From Brasenia schreberi (Eukaryota > Streptophyta > Magnoliopsida > Nymphaeales > Cabombaceae): a stretch of DNA of 64,000 nt. The stretch spans positions 1 through 64,000 of the forward strand of contig JAYKKT010000076.1 in the NCBI GenBank assembly GCA_036023115.1, read 5' to 3'. Below the pieces are notes generated by a model. The model was given only the letters and a program-made list of their open reading frames with translations. It was not told the DNA's origin and ran no database searches. The translations under genes and the position numbers were made by a program. This document shows positions 40,520 through 53,545 of this stretch, in pieces (position 1 is the first letter of the stretch; each line of letters begins with the position of its first letter).

Positions 40520-42288
40520 AGGGTCACTAGGGGAGTTGAGAGTTTAGGGAAGCTGGACCTAAAAGGGTGAGCTGGTGGGAAGGCCGAATAGGACACCTAG
40601 GGGAGGGCCGAAGGGGAGATGATGGCTAGGTAGTGGCCGGCAGCTTGGGTTATACTAGGTTCGGCTAGGTTAAAATGGTGGTGGCAAAAGGAGCTGAGAT
40701 GAAGGTAGGATGGGTGGCTAAGAGTGGAGAGGTGGTAGAGAAGGGGGCTAGGTTAGGTGCAGGGTACTTACCGAATGAGGAGAGGTGGCGGATGAAGTGG
40801 GAAGGTTGCGGGCAGGTGGCTGTCGGCTGGTTCGGTTGGGTGGAGGTGATGGCGTCCGGCTGAGGGATGGTGGTGATGGATGGAAGAGGGAAGGTGGCAG
40901 AGCAGGTGGGGGCTGGTGGAGCAGATGGAGCAGGCGGAGGTGGGGAGTGGTCCCGGCTGGGTGAGAGATGGGAGAAGGAGAGGGCCCGGCTGGGTGGAAT
41001 GGTGGTTCCCCCTTGAAAAACCCGCCCACAAGGAGGGAGGTTTAAATAGGGGATGGGTAGGTCGGTTAGGGCTGGGCTGTGGGTAGTGGTTAGGTGGTTT
41101 AGGTAGGGTGGTATGTAGATAAGGTGGGCTGGAAGGGGTTGGGCCAGATATTTTAAAACTAGGGGTTTGGGTAAATCGTGGGCTAAGGGTGGTTTAGGGG
41201 TTTAGGGCTAGGTTAGGTGGTTGGATTTTAGGGTGAGGTTTAGTGAGCTAGGTTAGGTGATTAGGCTAGGTTTAGGCTAGGATTAGAGAAATTAATCTAG
41301 GTTTAGGAAAGGATTAGGGAAGTGGGTTAGGTGATTAGGTTGGGATTAGGCCGGGATTAGGGAAGTGGGTTAGGTGATTAGGTTCAGATTAGGGGTGGAT
41401 TAGGGGTTTAGGCTAGGTTTAGGCATTTTGGGTTAGGTTTAGGTGAAGGAGCTCCCTTAGCATGGCCCATAGACCTTGATCACCCCATGTTGGTGCAGCC
41501 CTAGGTTAGGTTTTAGCTAATTACAAGCTTAAACCCACTCAATTAGGCTAACCCACATGATTAACCCAAACTTGACACACAAGTCAAGCTTAATACAACA
41601 CTCTTGATATTTTTCAACCCCACTCTCTCTCATGCCCAATATCCCACGTGAAACTCAAGTGGGCCCCACCTCCATTTATGAGAAGGTGATGTGGGCCATG
41701 GATATGGATATTGGATTGGATCTCTGGATCCAAATCCAAATCCAAGTCCACATATGGGTTTGGATTGGGATCTGGATATATATGGTCCAGATCCAATCCA
41801 AACTGAACTCTGACTCCTTCGAGCTGGGTTCGAAACGAACGATTCGTGCGGGGCCTGACAGCATCAGTACTCCATCTGCGTTGGGTCTTCGCCAACATGG
41901 TCGTCTGCCTCCGTTTCTGCCTTCCGAAGATGACTTCAAATGATATTTTGGTAAGAACAGGGTCTTGGACGTTCGAGATCCTGGGGTGTGAATCAGATAC
42001 AAGAGTTGTTGCGCCGGGCTTGACAGGTGCTCCGGTTCCGGGCTCTTCTTGGCTCTCCTGGTCCTGTCTTGATCGGGCCAAGCCACTTCGGGGTTTCAAA
42101 ACGTGTTTTAAAAAGGGTTTTCAAAAGCCATATTATATGTTTTAGAAAGATAAAGTTTAAAACATATGTACAGGGTTGTTTGGAAGGCTCCTGGGTTTCC
42201 AAACTCAAAATGGCCCTTTGGGGGCTGCTTGTATAAAACCAGATTTGTTTAAGAAATTCGTAGGATTTCGGGGTGTTTATAGGGTACA
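40520..42288 (-). mobile_element. 3' LTR of the gag-only element, partial
   Basis: On the minus strand it starts TGTACCCTATAAACACC, right after a polypurine tract, and follows LTR B through the GGATCC/AAATCC stretch, the CCTAACC-rich part and a TATA-like CTATTTAAACC near 41,050. Similarity to LTR B is roughly 90% where I compared it. The left edge (about 40,520) is approximate. It is shorter than LTR B (1.8 against 3.4 kb) and lacks the 107-bp repeats, so it is truncated or recombined. Confidence 0.75.
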
Positions 42289-43672
42289 TACCTCCTTTCC
42301 TTTCCCACTGTCACTGGCGTGCTTGAGAAAGGGTTCTTTGAAGATAGCTTGAGGTGGCTCAGGTTTCGCAGTGACCTTGAGCCGGCCCTCAGCTATCAAG
42401 TTCTCAATTTTATTTAAAAGGGAGAAACAGCGTTTGGTATCATGGCCTTTGAGCCAATGATACTTACAAAATCGATTTAAATACCCCCCTTTGGAAGTGA
42501 CTCCTTCGAGGATTTCGGGAAGTTCTATCATGCCTTGGGCAAGTAGGAGGTCTAGGACCTCCGACACAGGTTGCCCCAGCGGAGTGTACTCCCGTTTTTC
42601 AACCGGTTTTTGAAAGGTTCGCTCCCTTTTGTTTTCTAGTTTTTCATAATTTTTGGAAGTGCCTGCCATGCCTGGATCCACCCGGACATTGGCGATTTTA
42701 TGGGGCTTTGCCCCTTTGTCCATCGTGGGTAGCCCATAAGTGATGGGCTTTTCCAAGCGGGTTTTAGAAACGGCTCTTCCTTTCCATAAGTGATCGTATG
42801 TCCCTTCTCTCAAGTTGGTTTCGAAAAGGGATGCCTTTTTGATCAACTTATGGAAAGTTGAGATCTCATGGAGCGAGAGAAGGGTTTTTAACTCGCTTTT
42901 AAAGTTATCCAAGATGAGCATGACTGCGCATCCTTCGGATATGGGCTCTCGCACTTGGCCCAAAAGTGACCTCCATCGCATAATAAAGGTATGTACGTCT
43001 TCGTTCATGCCTTGCTTTGTATCTCTTAAGGTATTTGAGAGTCGGCGTGACTTCTACGTTGTGTGCAAATCTTTGCATGAAGCAGTTCGCTAACTCTTCA
43101 AAAGTAGCGAACTGGCTTAAGTCGTAGAAAGCCAGCCATTTGGCAGTTGTGCCTTTAAGGGATAAAGGGAACCAATACACCCATTTCATCAAGTCCTTTT
43201 TTTTCTTATGGGCTCGACGTGAGAAAAGTTGCAAGTGAGACCTAGGGTCTCCCATGCCATCATACCGATGAAAGTTCGGTATTTCGTCGTCACTGTCTGT
43301 TTCGTAATCCATGGGAAGGAAATCAGACAGGGTGTAGCTTCTTTTCTCTTTGTTTTGCCCTTTCAGCAGCTGCTGTAGGGCTTTACGATCCTTTTGTGTG
43401 AAAGACTCGTGGTATTGGTTGCCTTCCATTACGGAGGCCTCTTTGTGCTTGCGAGGTTTTTCAGATTTTTTCTTAGGCCTTTGTTCACCGTTTGATGAAC
43501 AGGAATCACCTACTTCAGCCTCTTGGGTGAGAGCATCGATTTTGGCCTCAAATTCCCTTCTCAGGTCCTCGATCTCATCTAGTTTGATCTTATTTTTGAA
43601 AATCCTCCTAGAGTGAGAACTTGATGCGCATGAGCCTTGGCTCGACACTTCACTTGGGTTGGATTTTGACAT
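42277..43672 (-). pseudogene. Ty3 (Tat-like) gag with one frameshift; no pol follows
   Basis: Starts at ATG 43,672 and runs left. The N-terminal 130 residues are charged. The gag core follows: YDGMGDPRSHLQLF, PLSLKGTTAKW, FEELANCFMQRFAHNVEVTP. Near 43,020-43,035 the frame shifts by one base, and the other frame continues (KQGMNEDVHTFIMRWRSLLG) through YTPLGQPVSEVLDLLL and a zinc-knuckle-like CKYHWLKGHDTKRCF. The stop lies inside the following LTR. The polypurine tract overlaps the last codons, so there is no room for protease or polymerase. Such gag-only elements (TR-GAG type) are known in plants. The first 132 codons are also in the left arm. Confidence 0.85.
42291..42309 (-). other. Polypurine tract of the gag-only element
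   Basis: The minus strand reads AGTGGGAAAGGAAAGGAGG, 19 purines, then TA and the LTR start TGTACCC. It lies within the last codons of gag (SGKGKEV). Confidence 0.75.
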
Positions 43673-43793
43673 GCTTTTCAAGCTTTTTCAAAATTTCCTA
43701 AGTAAAAGTAAAGAAAACAAAGTTAAAAACAACACCTCTTTTAAAAAAAAAATCGTAAGCTTCTAGACCTAACTCGATTTTTGAAAGACTCAC

Positions 43794-43811
43794 GTCCCAC
43801 CGGGCGTGCCA
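43794..43811 (-). other. Primer-binding-site-like sequence (right arm)
   Basis: Mirror of 37,698-37,715, between LTR B and gag of the gag-only element. Confidence 0.7.
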
Positions 43812-44432
43812 AAATCTGTAGACACGGAAAACCTCCGCCTCTTGGTTTCTCAGGCCTGGGGTGAATCCTTTCGTGTGTCTAAGTCTTATTTGAATAAACA
43901 GGGCATGTCAGCTAGCTTACCTAAGCTAGCGAAGATATATTTTAACCTGACTTCTAACGCGGCGACTGTGAGCAAGCAAGCTCTTGTCGTCGCAGACCTT
44001 CTTGCACCGATGCGCAAGGGTCAGTCTGTACGCTTTAAAAATCGAGTTTAGGGTACAAAAAGCCTACGAAAGTGGTTCGAGGTGTTTTGATTCGGGTCTT
44101 TTTAATGCGATTGCAGATTTTAGATCACGTGGATTTGCACGTGCCTAAGTCTTTCTTTTTATCCCTTTATGGGCCACCTAGGTGTGTGTTATGAACACTC
44201 CACTAAATGTAGCGAATTTTGAGTGGGAGTATGGGGTTAGCTTTGATGCAAGATGCGTCCCAACTCGTGGTATGGCGTAGATGCAATGCAAACTCACGCT
44301 ACTCCAAAAGGAAAAACCCGAATGTAAAGACAATAACGAAGGGAAATGACTTTAAGGGAAATGACTTGAAATGTAAATGCCGAAGGGAAATAACCGAAGG
44401 GAAATTGCCGAAGGGAGATACGTATATAAGGT

Positions 44433-44964
44433 ATATATGGGCCCTTACTCGGGTCTTTGCAAATAAGAGTGAAGGCTCAATGTGGGTGCGTGCTTGAATT
44501 GAAAGACTACACACACGACATGAAATAAAACCCAAATATAACTTGCAATATGGCCTTAACTAAGGTCTTGGGAATAAGAGCGAAAGCTCAATGTGTGTGA
44601 GTGCTTGAATTGAAGTACTACGCACACAACATGAAATTAAACCCAAATAGTATAACACGGCCCTTACTTGGGTCTTACAAATAAGAGTGAAGGCTCAATG
44701 TGTGTGAGTGCTTGAATTGAAGTACTACGCACACAACATGAAATTAAAAACACGGCCCTTACTTGGGTCTTACAAATAAGAGCGAAGGCTCAATGTGTGT
44801 GAGTGCTTGAATTGAAGTACTACGCACACAACATAAAATTAAACCCAAATAGTATAACACGGCCCTTACTTGGGTCTTACAAATAAGAGCGAAGGCTCAA
44901 TGTGTGTGAGTGCTTGAATTGAAAGACAACACACCCAACTTAAGCAAAACCCTACATAATTTAA
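44433..44964. repeat. Five-copy 107-bp tandem repeat in LTR B (right arm)
   Basis: Mirror of 36,545-37,075, with the same number and order of copies. Confidence 0.9.
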
Positions 44965-46031
44965 AGTATATACATATATTTATATCTTAGGGGGCTGATT
45001 AGGCCCGTGTGTGTTCAAAATCATGCACGACTAAGAGAGTGCACGTGTGTGTGGGTGTGCCAAGCCACGTTATTACAAGCGGGGGATACTATGCTCCGTT
45101 ATTACAACCCCGTATCAAATTGAATTTAAGCAAGTCTACAACTAAGGACAGAGTTAGGCACTTACTTATAGCTGGTCCGAAGATGACTTGCTTGAGCGTG
45201 GGGTTGGCCTTCGCCTTGGGCTGCAAGAGGGAGCTCCTCGAAGTTGAACGGCAAGGGGAGGTGCTGGCCAGATGTCTTGGGTGCACGGGAAGGGCGCCTT
45301 GAAGGTGGCCGGCTGCTAGAAAGGGGGTTGTTTTGGTGTGTTGGGCTAAGGTGAATAAGTAGGGTCACTAAGGGAGGGTGCAGTATTAGGAAAGATGGCA
45401 CTAAGTGGGAGCCTAAGGGAGTGTCTAAGGGAGTGTCTAAGGTTGGCGGGTGGCTGGCCGAGTGGATGTGTACAGTCGGTTGGAGTGGCCGACTAAGGGA
45501 AACTTGGTGGTGGCCGGCTGCTAGGGTGGTTAAGGATGTGGTGGATGGGAAGGGAGCTAGCTAGGGTATGGGGTAAGGTGGAGTTAGGGGCTGGTGGGAA
45601 GTGTAAGGGACAGGTCCGAGGGAGCTAAGTGGAGTGGCCAGGTGTTGCTAGGGGAAGTAGTTTTAGGCGGGTGTTTGAAGTGGCTAGGGCTGGCCGAATG
45701 GGTAGGATGGCGGGTGGCTGGTGTTGGCAAGGTGTGGTGGTGGCGTAGGAGGTTAAGAGTGGAGGGGGAGTGAAGAAGGGGTAGAGTTTAAGGCTAGGGT
45801 ACTAACCGAAAGGGGAAGAAGGCGGTGGATGGAAGAGGAGCAGCCGGGTGGTTGAAGTGGATGGTTCGGCCGGATGGAAATGGTGGCAATGGGTGGCTGG
45901 CCAGCTGGGGTGTGGTGGTGCAGGTGGAGCAAGGTGGTGGGTGGCGGTGGTGCAGGTGGAAGACTCGGTTGGAAGGTGGCTGGGATCGACTGGGCTGGAA
46001 GAAAAATGAAAAACCTGCCCCTTGGGGGGGG

Positions 46032-46039
46032 TTTATATA
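46032..46039 (-). promoter_or_regulatory. TATA box of LTR B (right arm)
   Basis: TTTATATA on the plus strand, the mirror of 35,469-35,476. Confidence 0.6.
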
Positions 46040-47245
46040 GGGCTGAAGAGGGCGGTTGGGGCTGGTATTAGGAGGGTGGTAAGGTGGTCTAGGGGTGGTG
46101 GTGTGGTGGGTGATAAGGTGGGCTGGTTTTGGGGAGGGGCCAGATATTTTGATTTAGGGGGTATTAGGAATATGGTGTGCTAGGTTTAGGTGGGGTGGTT
46201 TAGGGGTTTAGGGTTTAGCTAGGTGGGTTGGTTTTGGTGTGAGGTTTAGTGAGGTGGGTTAGGTGATTAGGCTAGGATTAGGGAAGTGGGTTAGGTGATT
46301 AGGTTGGGATTAGGCCGGGATTAGGGAAGTGGGTTAGGTGATTAGGCTAGGTTTAGGACAAGATTAGGGTAAAAGGCTAGGATTAGGGCTTTTTGATTAG
46401 GTTTGGTTTAAGGAGCTCCCTTTGCATGACCCATAGACCTTGTTGCATCATGTTGGTGCAACCCTAGGTTAGGTTTTGGCTAATTACAAGCTTAAACCCA
46501 TGTTAATTAGGCTAACCCACATGATTAACCCCAAACTTGACACACAAGTCAAGCTTAATTACAACCACACTTTAATCTTATCCTCCCCCACTCTCTCTCA
46601 TGCCCATAATCCCACGTGAAATTCAAGTGGGCCCCACCTCCATTTACGAGAAGGTGATGTGGGCCATGGATGTGGATATTGGATTGGATCTCTGGATCCA
46701 AATCCAAATCCAAGTCCACACATAGGTTTGGATTGGGATTTGGATATATATGGTCCAGATCCGATCCAAACTGAATTCTGACTCCTTCAGGCCGTGTTCG
46801 AAACAAACGGTTTGTGCGGGGTCTGACAGCATCAGCACTCCGTTTGCGTTGGGTCTTCGCCAACATGATTGTCCGCTTCTGTTTTCGTCGTCCGGAGATG
46901 ACTTCAAGTGATGTTTTGATGATAACAGGGTCTTAAACGTTCGAGATCCTGGGGGTGGATTCAACACGAGAGTTACTGTGCCGGGCTCGACTTGTGCTCC
47001 GGTTCCGGGCTCTCTTTGACTTCTCTGGTCCTATCTTGATTAGGCCAAGCTGCTTCGGGGTTTCAAAACATATTTTAAAGTTTTTCAAAGCTATATTACA
47101 CATATTTAAAACATATAAAGTTTAAAACATATGTACAGGGTTGTCTGGAAGGCTCCTGGGTTTCCAGACTCAAAATAGCCCTTTGGGGCTGCTTTTATAA
47201 AACCAGGTGGATTTGAGAAATTCGTGGGATTTCAGGGTGTTTACA

Positions 47246-48287
47246 GTGGGCTGGGACTTAGTGGTTAGGGGTTTAATTAGGTGCACAAAGGAGGGTTTGG
47301 GCTTAGTTGGTTAGGGTCTAGGTGGTCTAGCTAGGTGAGGTCGGCTAGGTGTGGTCGGCTAGGTGAGGTTGGGGGCGGTTTTGGGTGAGGATGGCTAGGT
47401 TTGGGTTAAGTTTAGGAGAAATGGCTAGGTGAGGTGGGCTAGCTTAGGGCTAGGTTTAGGAACCTCCCTTGGCACCGGTCCATTGATCCCTTTGTAGCCA
47501 TGTCCAAGGTGGTGCAGCCCCAGGTTAGGTGTAGGTGCATACAAGCTTAAACCCACACTCTAGGCTAAACCCACAAGGTTAACCCACCCTTACCAAAAGT
47601 CAAGCCTACCAACTTTCTCACTCATACTTTATCACCCCCTTTCTCTCTCTACCCAAGCTTTTCACGTGAAATATTTGTGGGCTCCACCTCCATTTATGAG
47701 AAAGTGATGTGGGCCATGAATGTAGATATTGGATTTGGATCCAAATCCAAATCCAAATACAAATACCTATTGAGTTTGGATCTGGATATATATGGTCCAG
47801 ATCCGACTCAAATCTAATTTTTTTATTCCTTCATGGCGTTTCGAAACGGACAGTTTGTGCGGGGCCTGACTACATCAGTACTCTGTCTTGCATTGAGTCT
47901 TCACCAACATTGTCATCCGCTCTTCTTCTCACCTTCAGGAGTTCATTTTGAACAAATTTCTGATATTTGGGGCTTGGATGTCCGAGAATTTGAGGATGAT
48001 TTTGATACGAGAGTTGATGTGCTAGGCTTGAAGTATGCTCTGGGTCCGGGCTCTTCTTTGCCTCTTCGGTCCTGCTTTTGTCAGGTCAGTCTGCTTTCGG
48101 GGTTTCAAAATACCTTTTAAAGTCTAAAACTATATGTATACAGTTTTAAAAAGGTATATATGGTTTTAACCTATGTATAGGGTTGTTTGGAAGGCTCTTG
48201 GGCTTCCAGACTCAAAATAGCCCTTTGGGGTTACTTTTGCAAAACTAGGCATATTTGAGAAAATCATGGGATTTCGGGGTGTTTACA
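47246..48287 (-). mobile_element. Ty3-type LTR fragment A (right arm)
   Basis: Mirror of 33,221-34,262. Same nesting between copia and LTR B. Confidence 0.8.
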
Positions 48288-48351
48288 ACGGTCTGGATGG
48301 TCAGTCCAACCATTACCGTACTAGGTTGCCGAGAATGGCCACAACCTAACA
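48288..48351 (-). mobile_element. Copia 3' LTR, first 64 bp (right arm)
   Basis: Mirror of 33,157-33,220. The polypurine tract is next to it at 48,352-48,361. Confidence 0.85.
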
Positions 48352-48361
48352 TCTTCCACTT

Positions 48362-51300
48362 GGTCATTCGAGCCAAGTGTATTGACATACTGGTTTTCCT
48401 CCCACTTTTGCAGGGTTTACCTAATAATGTTCTTTCATGATTACTGCTACAATCACTACCCGTTGTATAGTTATTAACGTACACAACAATCAAACATACC
48501 TCAAACCCATGTTTGTAACATGTTTTGAGAAAAGTTCCTCTATTATGCCTTTAGTCAAGGGGTCTGCCAACATATCATTTGTTGGCATGTATGAGAAGGA
48601 TATTTTTTTTCTCATAACCATATCATGAACATAGTGGTATTTAATCATTATATGCTTGCTTTTTTAGCAATCAACTCCACTCTTGATAAGAGTAATTGTT
48701 GCGTTGTTATCACGGTAAATGACAACTGGCTCATCGGTTATTTCCAACTTCAAATCACATATGAAGTGGCTAATCTAGACAACACTCATTGCAGCCATAC
48801 AACAAGCCACATACTCCACTTCCTGTGTATGCAATGCTACACAGCGTTATTTCTTACATGCCCAAGAAACAACAACACCTCCAAATAAGAATATTTGACC
48901 TGAGGTTGATTTGTTGTCATCTTTGCTTCCAGCAATGTCAACATAGGAGTATCCTACCACTTTTAGTTCATCTGCTTGAAAACACAGTTTCAAGTCTCTT
49001 GTTCCTTTTAGATATCTTAAAATCCTTTTTACAACTATCTAGTGCTGCCATCTAGGATTACTTTGATATCTACTTACAAGACCAACAACAAAGCTGATAT
49101 AAGGTCTTCTACACAACATAACATACATCAAGCTACCCACAACTTATGCATAAGGAACGTTAGGCTTATCATATCCTTCACCGAGACAATCAACCTTACT
49201 TAGTTTAACCCCTTTTGCAACAGGTATAACAACATATTTACATTCACCCATTTTGAACTTCTTGAGGATATAGTCAATATATCTCTCCTGACTCAAGCAT
49301 AAGAGTTTAGATTCCCTATCTCGAGAAATCGTTATACCCACGATGTAGGATGCTTCTCCCATATCCTTTATTTCAAACTTTGAGTTTAACCATTACTTGG
49401 TTTTGACAATCATCTCATTGTCATTTCCAATCAACAATATGTCATCTATATATAATGATAGGATGACAAAGTAGCTCCCACTGTTCTAGACATATACACA
49501 GTGATCTAGTTTATTAGCCATAAACCCAAGTTCTTTAATGACATTTTGAAAGGTCAAATACCATTGGCGAGGTGACTGTTTCAGGCCATATAGGGATTTT
49601 CTCAACCTATATACTTTATCTTCTTTGAATTCAACTATAAATCCTTCGGGTTGCTGCATGTATATGATTTTATCTAAATCTTCGTTTAGAAATGTTGTCT
49701 TTAGATCTAACTGATGTAAGTCTAAATCATAATATACAGATATTGCCAAGATTATTCTTATGGATGCAAATTTTATAACTGAAGAATATATCTCAACATA
49801 ATTTATCACCTCTTTTTGCGAAAAACTCTTTGCAATCAACTTTGCTTTAAACTTATCGATTGAACCATCGATCTTGTATTTCTTTTTCAGAACCCATTTA
49901 CATCTTATAGCTATCCTTCCTTTTGGCAAGTCAGCAAATTCCCAGACTTAGTTTTTCTCAATGGATTCAATTTCTTTATCCATGGCTTTCCCGCAGTCTG
50001 ATGCTTTCGATGAGTTCATAGCTTGTTGATAAGTCAAGTTATCAGTCAACTCATCTAAATTCATCGAATTACACACTTCTTCTGCAAGATAAGTGTGATA
50101 ATCCTTTAAGTAGGACGGAGTGGCCCTAGGCCTTTTATGTCCACTTAAGGTTTCGGTTGTTTTAGGAAGATCTTTTATGGGTTCAAATGATGATTTATCT
50201 AGTCTACTAGATCATCAGTGCATTCATCATTGTTTTCAAGGATGTCATTCTTAGTATCTTCTAAGAATTCAACATCTCTACTTTCTATCAATTTGTGGTC
50301 CTTATGATAAAGTCGATATCCCTTTGAACATTTTGGATATCCAATAAATATACATCTTAAGGACCTACTGTCTAGCTTGTCTCTAGATTGATCAAGGATC
50401 TTTACATGTGCAATAGATCCCCACCTCCTGAGATAACCTAAGTTGAGTTTTCTTCCAAACCACATCTCATATGGTGTAGTGAATACAGTTTTACATGGTA
50501 CTCTATTGAGTATGTAAACTGTTGTACTTACTGTTTCTCCCTAAAATATCCTTCGTAGAGAGGCATCGATCAATATTGACCTTGTCATATTCAACAAGCA
50601 TCTGTTATATCTCTCAATTACACCATTTTATTGAGGTGTCCTCGGCATTGTATTTTGCTTTGCAATACCAAAGTCTTTACAAACTTCAAGAAATTATGTA
50701 GAGGTATATTCACCACCTCTATCTGATCTTAAGACTTTGATTGAATGCCCTAGTTGGTTTTCCACTTCTTGCTTATATTCTTTAAAAGCTTCTAGTGCCT
50801 TAAATTTATGTGCTAAAAGATATAAATACATATATCTAGAGTAATCATCGATAAAGATTATAAAATAAACATTTTCACGATGTGACCTTACTCTAAATGG
50901 TCCACATAAATCCGTGTGAATGACTTCTAACAAGGTTGTTGCCCTTGTTGTTTCTTTAGAAAGAACTTTCCTTATCATTTTTCCTTCAATATAAGCTTCG
51001 CACTTGTTGAAAGTATTTTTCTCAAATCCAGGCAGTAAGTCAAAGTTGGATAATTTCCTCAACTTTTTCAAACTTATATGGCATTTATACCATACATTCA
51101 CATCAACATTAAAGGCATAGTCAATATAAGTAGAAGAACTTCTAATTTCATTATCATTTAATTTAAACAATTCATACTCTACATCAAACTCCCCAGATAA
51201 TAATATTCTCCGATGTTTCCCACAGTCACCTTGTTAGGAATAAACCTGATCTCAAAACCTTTCTTTACTAAGGCAGGAACCAAGACCAGATTGCACCTTA

Positions 51301-51568
51301 TAGATGACATAATTAATACATCAGTCAGTATAATCGATTTGTCTTATACAAAAATTCTAAAGGACCCAGTACCCAAAACATCTGAGAAAATGTTGTTTCC
51401 CATATACACTCGATGTTCGCTTGGTTTGTATTCCTTTAGATCCATTGCCCATTCCTTGGTCTTTGAGATGTGTTTGATAGCTCTAGAGTCAATCCACCAA
51501 CCTGTCATTGAGCGGTCCATGTACAGACATTCTGATATCATGCAGATTATATCTTGCTTATCTGACTA
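48362..51568 (-). pseudogene. Ty1/copia pol pseudogene (right arm)
   Basis: Mirror of the left-arm copy: the same protease, integrase, reverse transcriptase and RNase H remains, and the same stops and frameshift. The translated pieces compared are identical to those of the left arm. Confidence 0.92.
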
Positions 51569-52694
51569 TCCACGTTGTGATTATATCTGACTATGCAACA
51601 AACACACATAGCAGGAATCTTGTTAAAATGATGCATAATATCAGAAAAACGAGCTAAAAATAACTCATAACCAACCTGGGATAAATTTATAATTTTCTCA
51701 AAAATTTCTGCCTTTAACATTTTTCAAAAAATACTAGGGGTAAAACTATAATTTTGACTATCTGTCCACTTTTGTAATTTTTCTAAAAAGCCCAAGGACA
51801 AACCCGTAAAATTACTCTTGGTATTTCTGTAAAATTTGTAACTGATAGGGGTTAAATATGTAATTTTAACCCTCAATCCGAATATGAAATGTTTCAAAAG
51901 TACAGGACAAACCTATCTTTCGACACGATGGTAGTAATGTAATAATTTAAATCGGGAAGGGCAATAATATAAAATAACAGCCTGGTATTTCATAATTTTC
52001 ACAAACCGCCAAAGTGTAAAACAAACTTTTCGCTCAATAAGGGCATAACAATCTTTTTCCTAGAAAATATTTGGATATTTTCATAATTTTGTCCAAGGGC
52101 AGTTTGGTAATATCTAAAAACCGATCGGAGCAGAACGAACATTTTAGTCCGCTGCCCGAAGCAGTTTATGGGAAATCGCTGGTTTTAGTCCATGGTTTTC
52201 TGAAACAGCCTTACGATTTTCTAAGGAGTAAAATCCATGAAGAGAGAGAGTGCGACAGTCTGAGAGAGGGAGAGACAAGGGGAGACTCGCTCCGCTCCTT
52301 GGCATGCGGCCCTTTGTGGCGACCGATGACCCTCTATGGCGGTCGATGGCCTTCTATTTCTTAGCTTGCGATCGACTATGGCTCGCCCTACAACCGACTT
52401 TGGTTATGTTTCTCCTTTTCGGCTTTCGGCCGACTGTGGTTCTATCTGCCGCCGACCATGGCTCGGTTTCAGCATGTGGCCGACCATGGTTCTGTTTCGG
52501 CCTTTCAGACTACGGCCGACTGTAGTTCGGCATTCGGTCGATCGAGGTTTTGTTTCGACCTTTCGGCCCCCCCTCCGCGGCTTTTTGCCGTAGATGTTCC
52601 TCTTTCTTCTCTTCTCTCTTTTCTTCCACCCCTCTCTCTCTCTCTCTTTTTGAACAGTAATCTTGCGTACCTATTTCTACAGGATCAATAACGA
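51569..52694 (-). mobile_element. Copia leader and lost gag region (right arm)
   Basis: Mirror of 28,814-29,939, with the CT/GA run near 52,630-52,648 and GGCCGA-rich irregular repeats near 52,360-52,590. No gag is visible. Confidence 0.6.
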
Positions 52695-52707
52695 GGCCCT
52701 GATACCA
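52695..52707 (-). other. Primer-binding site, initiator-Met tRNA type (right arm)
   Basis: The plus strand reads GGCCCTGATACCA, the mirror of 28,801-28,813. Confidence 0.85.
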
Positions 52708-52709
52708 GA

Positions 52710-53103
52710 TGTGATGTTTTGTTTGCCTGATTCTAGCTGATTGCGAGCTTTCGGTTGTCTGCCGTCGAGCCCTTCTAGGTATGCCTGCAGCGGAAGTGAA
52801 GGTAAGTGTGTTTCTGGTTTGAGGTTTCCTCACAGCGGAATCTTACAGGGAAAGACTTCACAGTTTTTTAATGTTTTTCTCAATATATCTAAACTGTATG
52901 CACTGAGTGTGTGCTCCACCTCTTTCGGTTATCTTGCTAGGCTTTTCTCATCCAGAGCATTCTTATCCGGACTATTACCATGTTTTCCAATAACAGTCCG
53001 GCTGTTATAGCTATCCTATTTCGAACTCAACATACGGTAATGGTCTGGATGACCGGTCCTGCCGTTACCGTGCTGAGTTGCCGAGAATGGCCACAACCTA
53101 ACA
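52710..53103 (-). mobile_element. Ty1/copia 5' LTR (right arm)
   Basis: Mirror of 28,405-28,798. It ends CCTAACA directly against exon-like fragment 1. Confidence 0.85.
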
Positions 53104-53259
53104 TGAGGATAACTCCGAAGGTACTTCTAAAGGTTAAGTGCAAGGGCAACGAACAAAAAATCGACAAAAATCAAGAGAAAGCTGATTATAGCGATGAGGA
53201 ACATGGTTCATCTGGGAAGAATGTTCGCTCACCCAACTCAGACAAGGTTGTTTGGAATG
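53104..53259 (+). pseudogene. Exon-like fragment 1 of an unrecognised gene, cut by copia (right arm)
   Basis: In frame with fragment 2 if the GT at 53,260 is the donor: the exon then ends one base into a codon and the next begins with the other two. The GT at 53,247 gives the wrong phase. Residues are charged (KVKCKGNEQK, DYSDEEHGSSGK). The 5' part of the gene is missing because copia abuts it. Mirror of 28,249-28,404. Confidence 0.4.
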
Positions 53260-53371
53260 GTTTGGATGGAATGTGTTACCTTTGGTTCACGAATTTGTGA
53301 TGGTAGCCGTTTCACGTGTACCTTTCTTAAGGTTGTCATAAATAAAACATGGTAGTGCAATTTTATTGCAG

Positions 53372-53545
53372 GTCAGGCGTCTCGAAAGGCAGCAGCTATT
53401 GAGACTAACGACGAGCCTTCTTCGAAGCAGGTGGAAGATCCAACTGAAAAGGGCATTTTAGGGCTGCCCCCTTGTGCAAGTATGACCGAGGCTACACAGG
53501 ATCTAAATGCTGCAAAAGTCGCTGCGATGAAAGCCGCTGAATTAG
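53372..53545 (+). pseudogene. Exon-like fragment 2 of an unrecognised gene (right arm)
   Basis: Acceptor TTTTATTGCAG, donor ATTAG|GTAGT, one open frame of about 58 residues ending in an Ala/Lys helix-like stretch (LNAAKVAAMKAAEL). It has good codon structure and no stop, unlike the flanks. No next exon was recognised downstream to 57,998. Family unknown. Confidence 0.4.

Larger units (their letters stand above)
38233..43276. other. Single-copy loop between the palindrome arms
   Basis: 5,044 bp not shared by the two arms. Left to right: LTR C with primer site and gag start (+), an inverted related LTR piece, a short unassigned stretch, then the 3' LTR, polypurine tract and most of gag of the right-arm gag-only element (-). 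Confidence 0.9.
43817..47245 (-). mobile_element. Long 5' LTR B of the gag-only element (right arm)
   Basis: Mirror of 34,263-37,692 with several substitutions and one fewer base in a C/G run. The 107-bp repeats lie at about 44,433-44,964. Together with gag, polypurine tract and 3' LTR to its left it forms the element with both ends. Confidence 0.85.
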
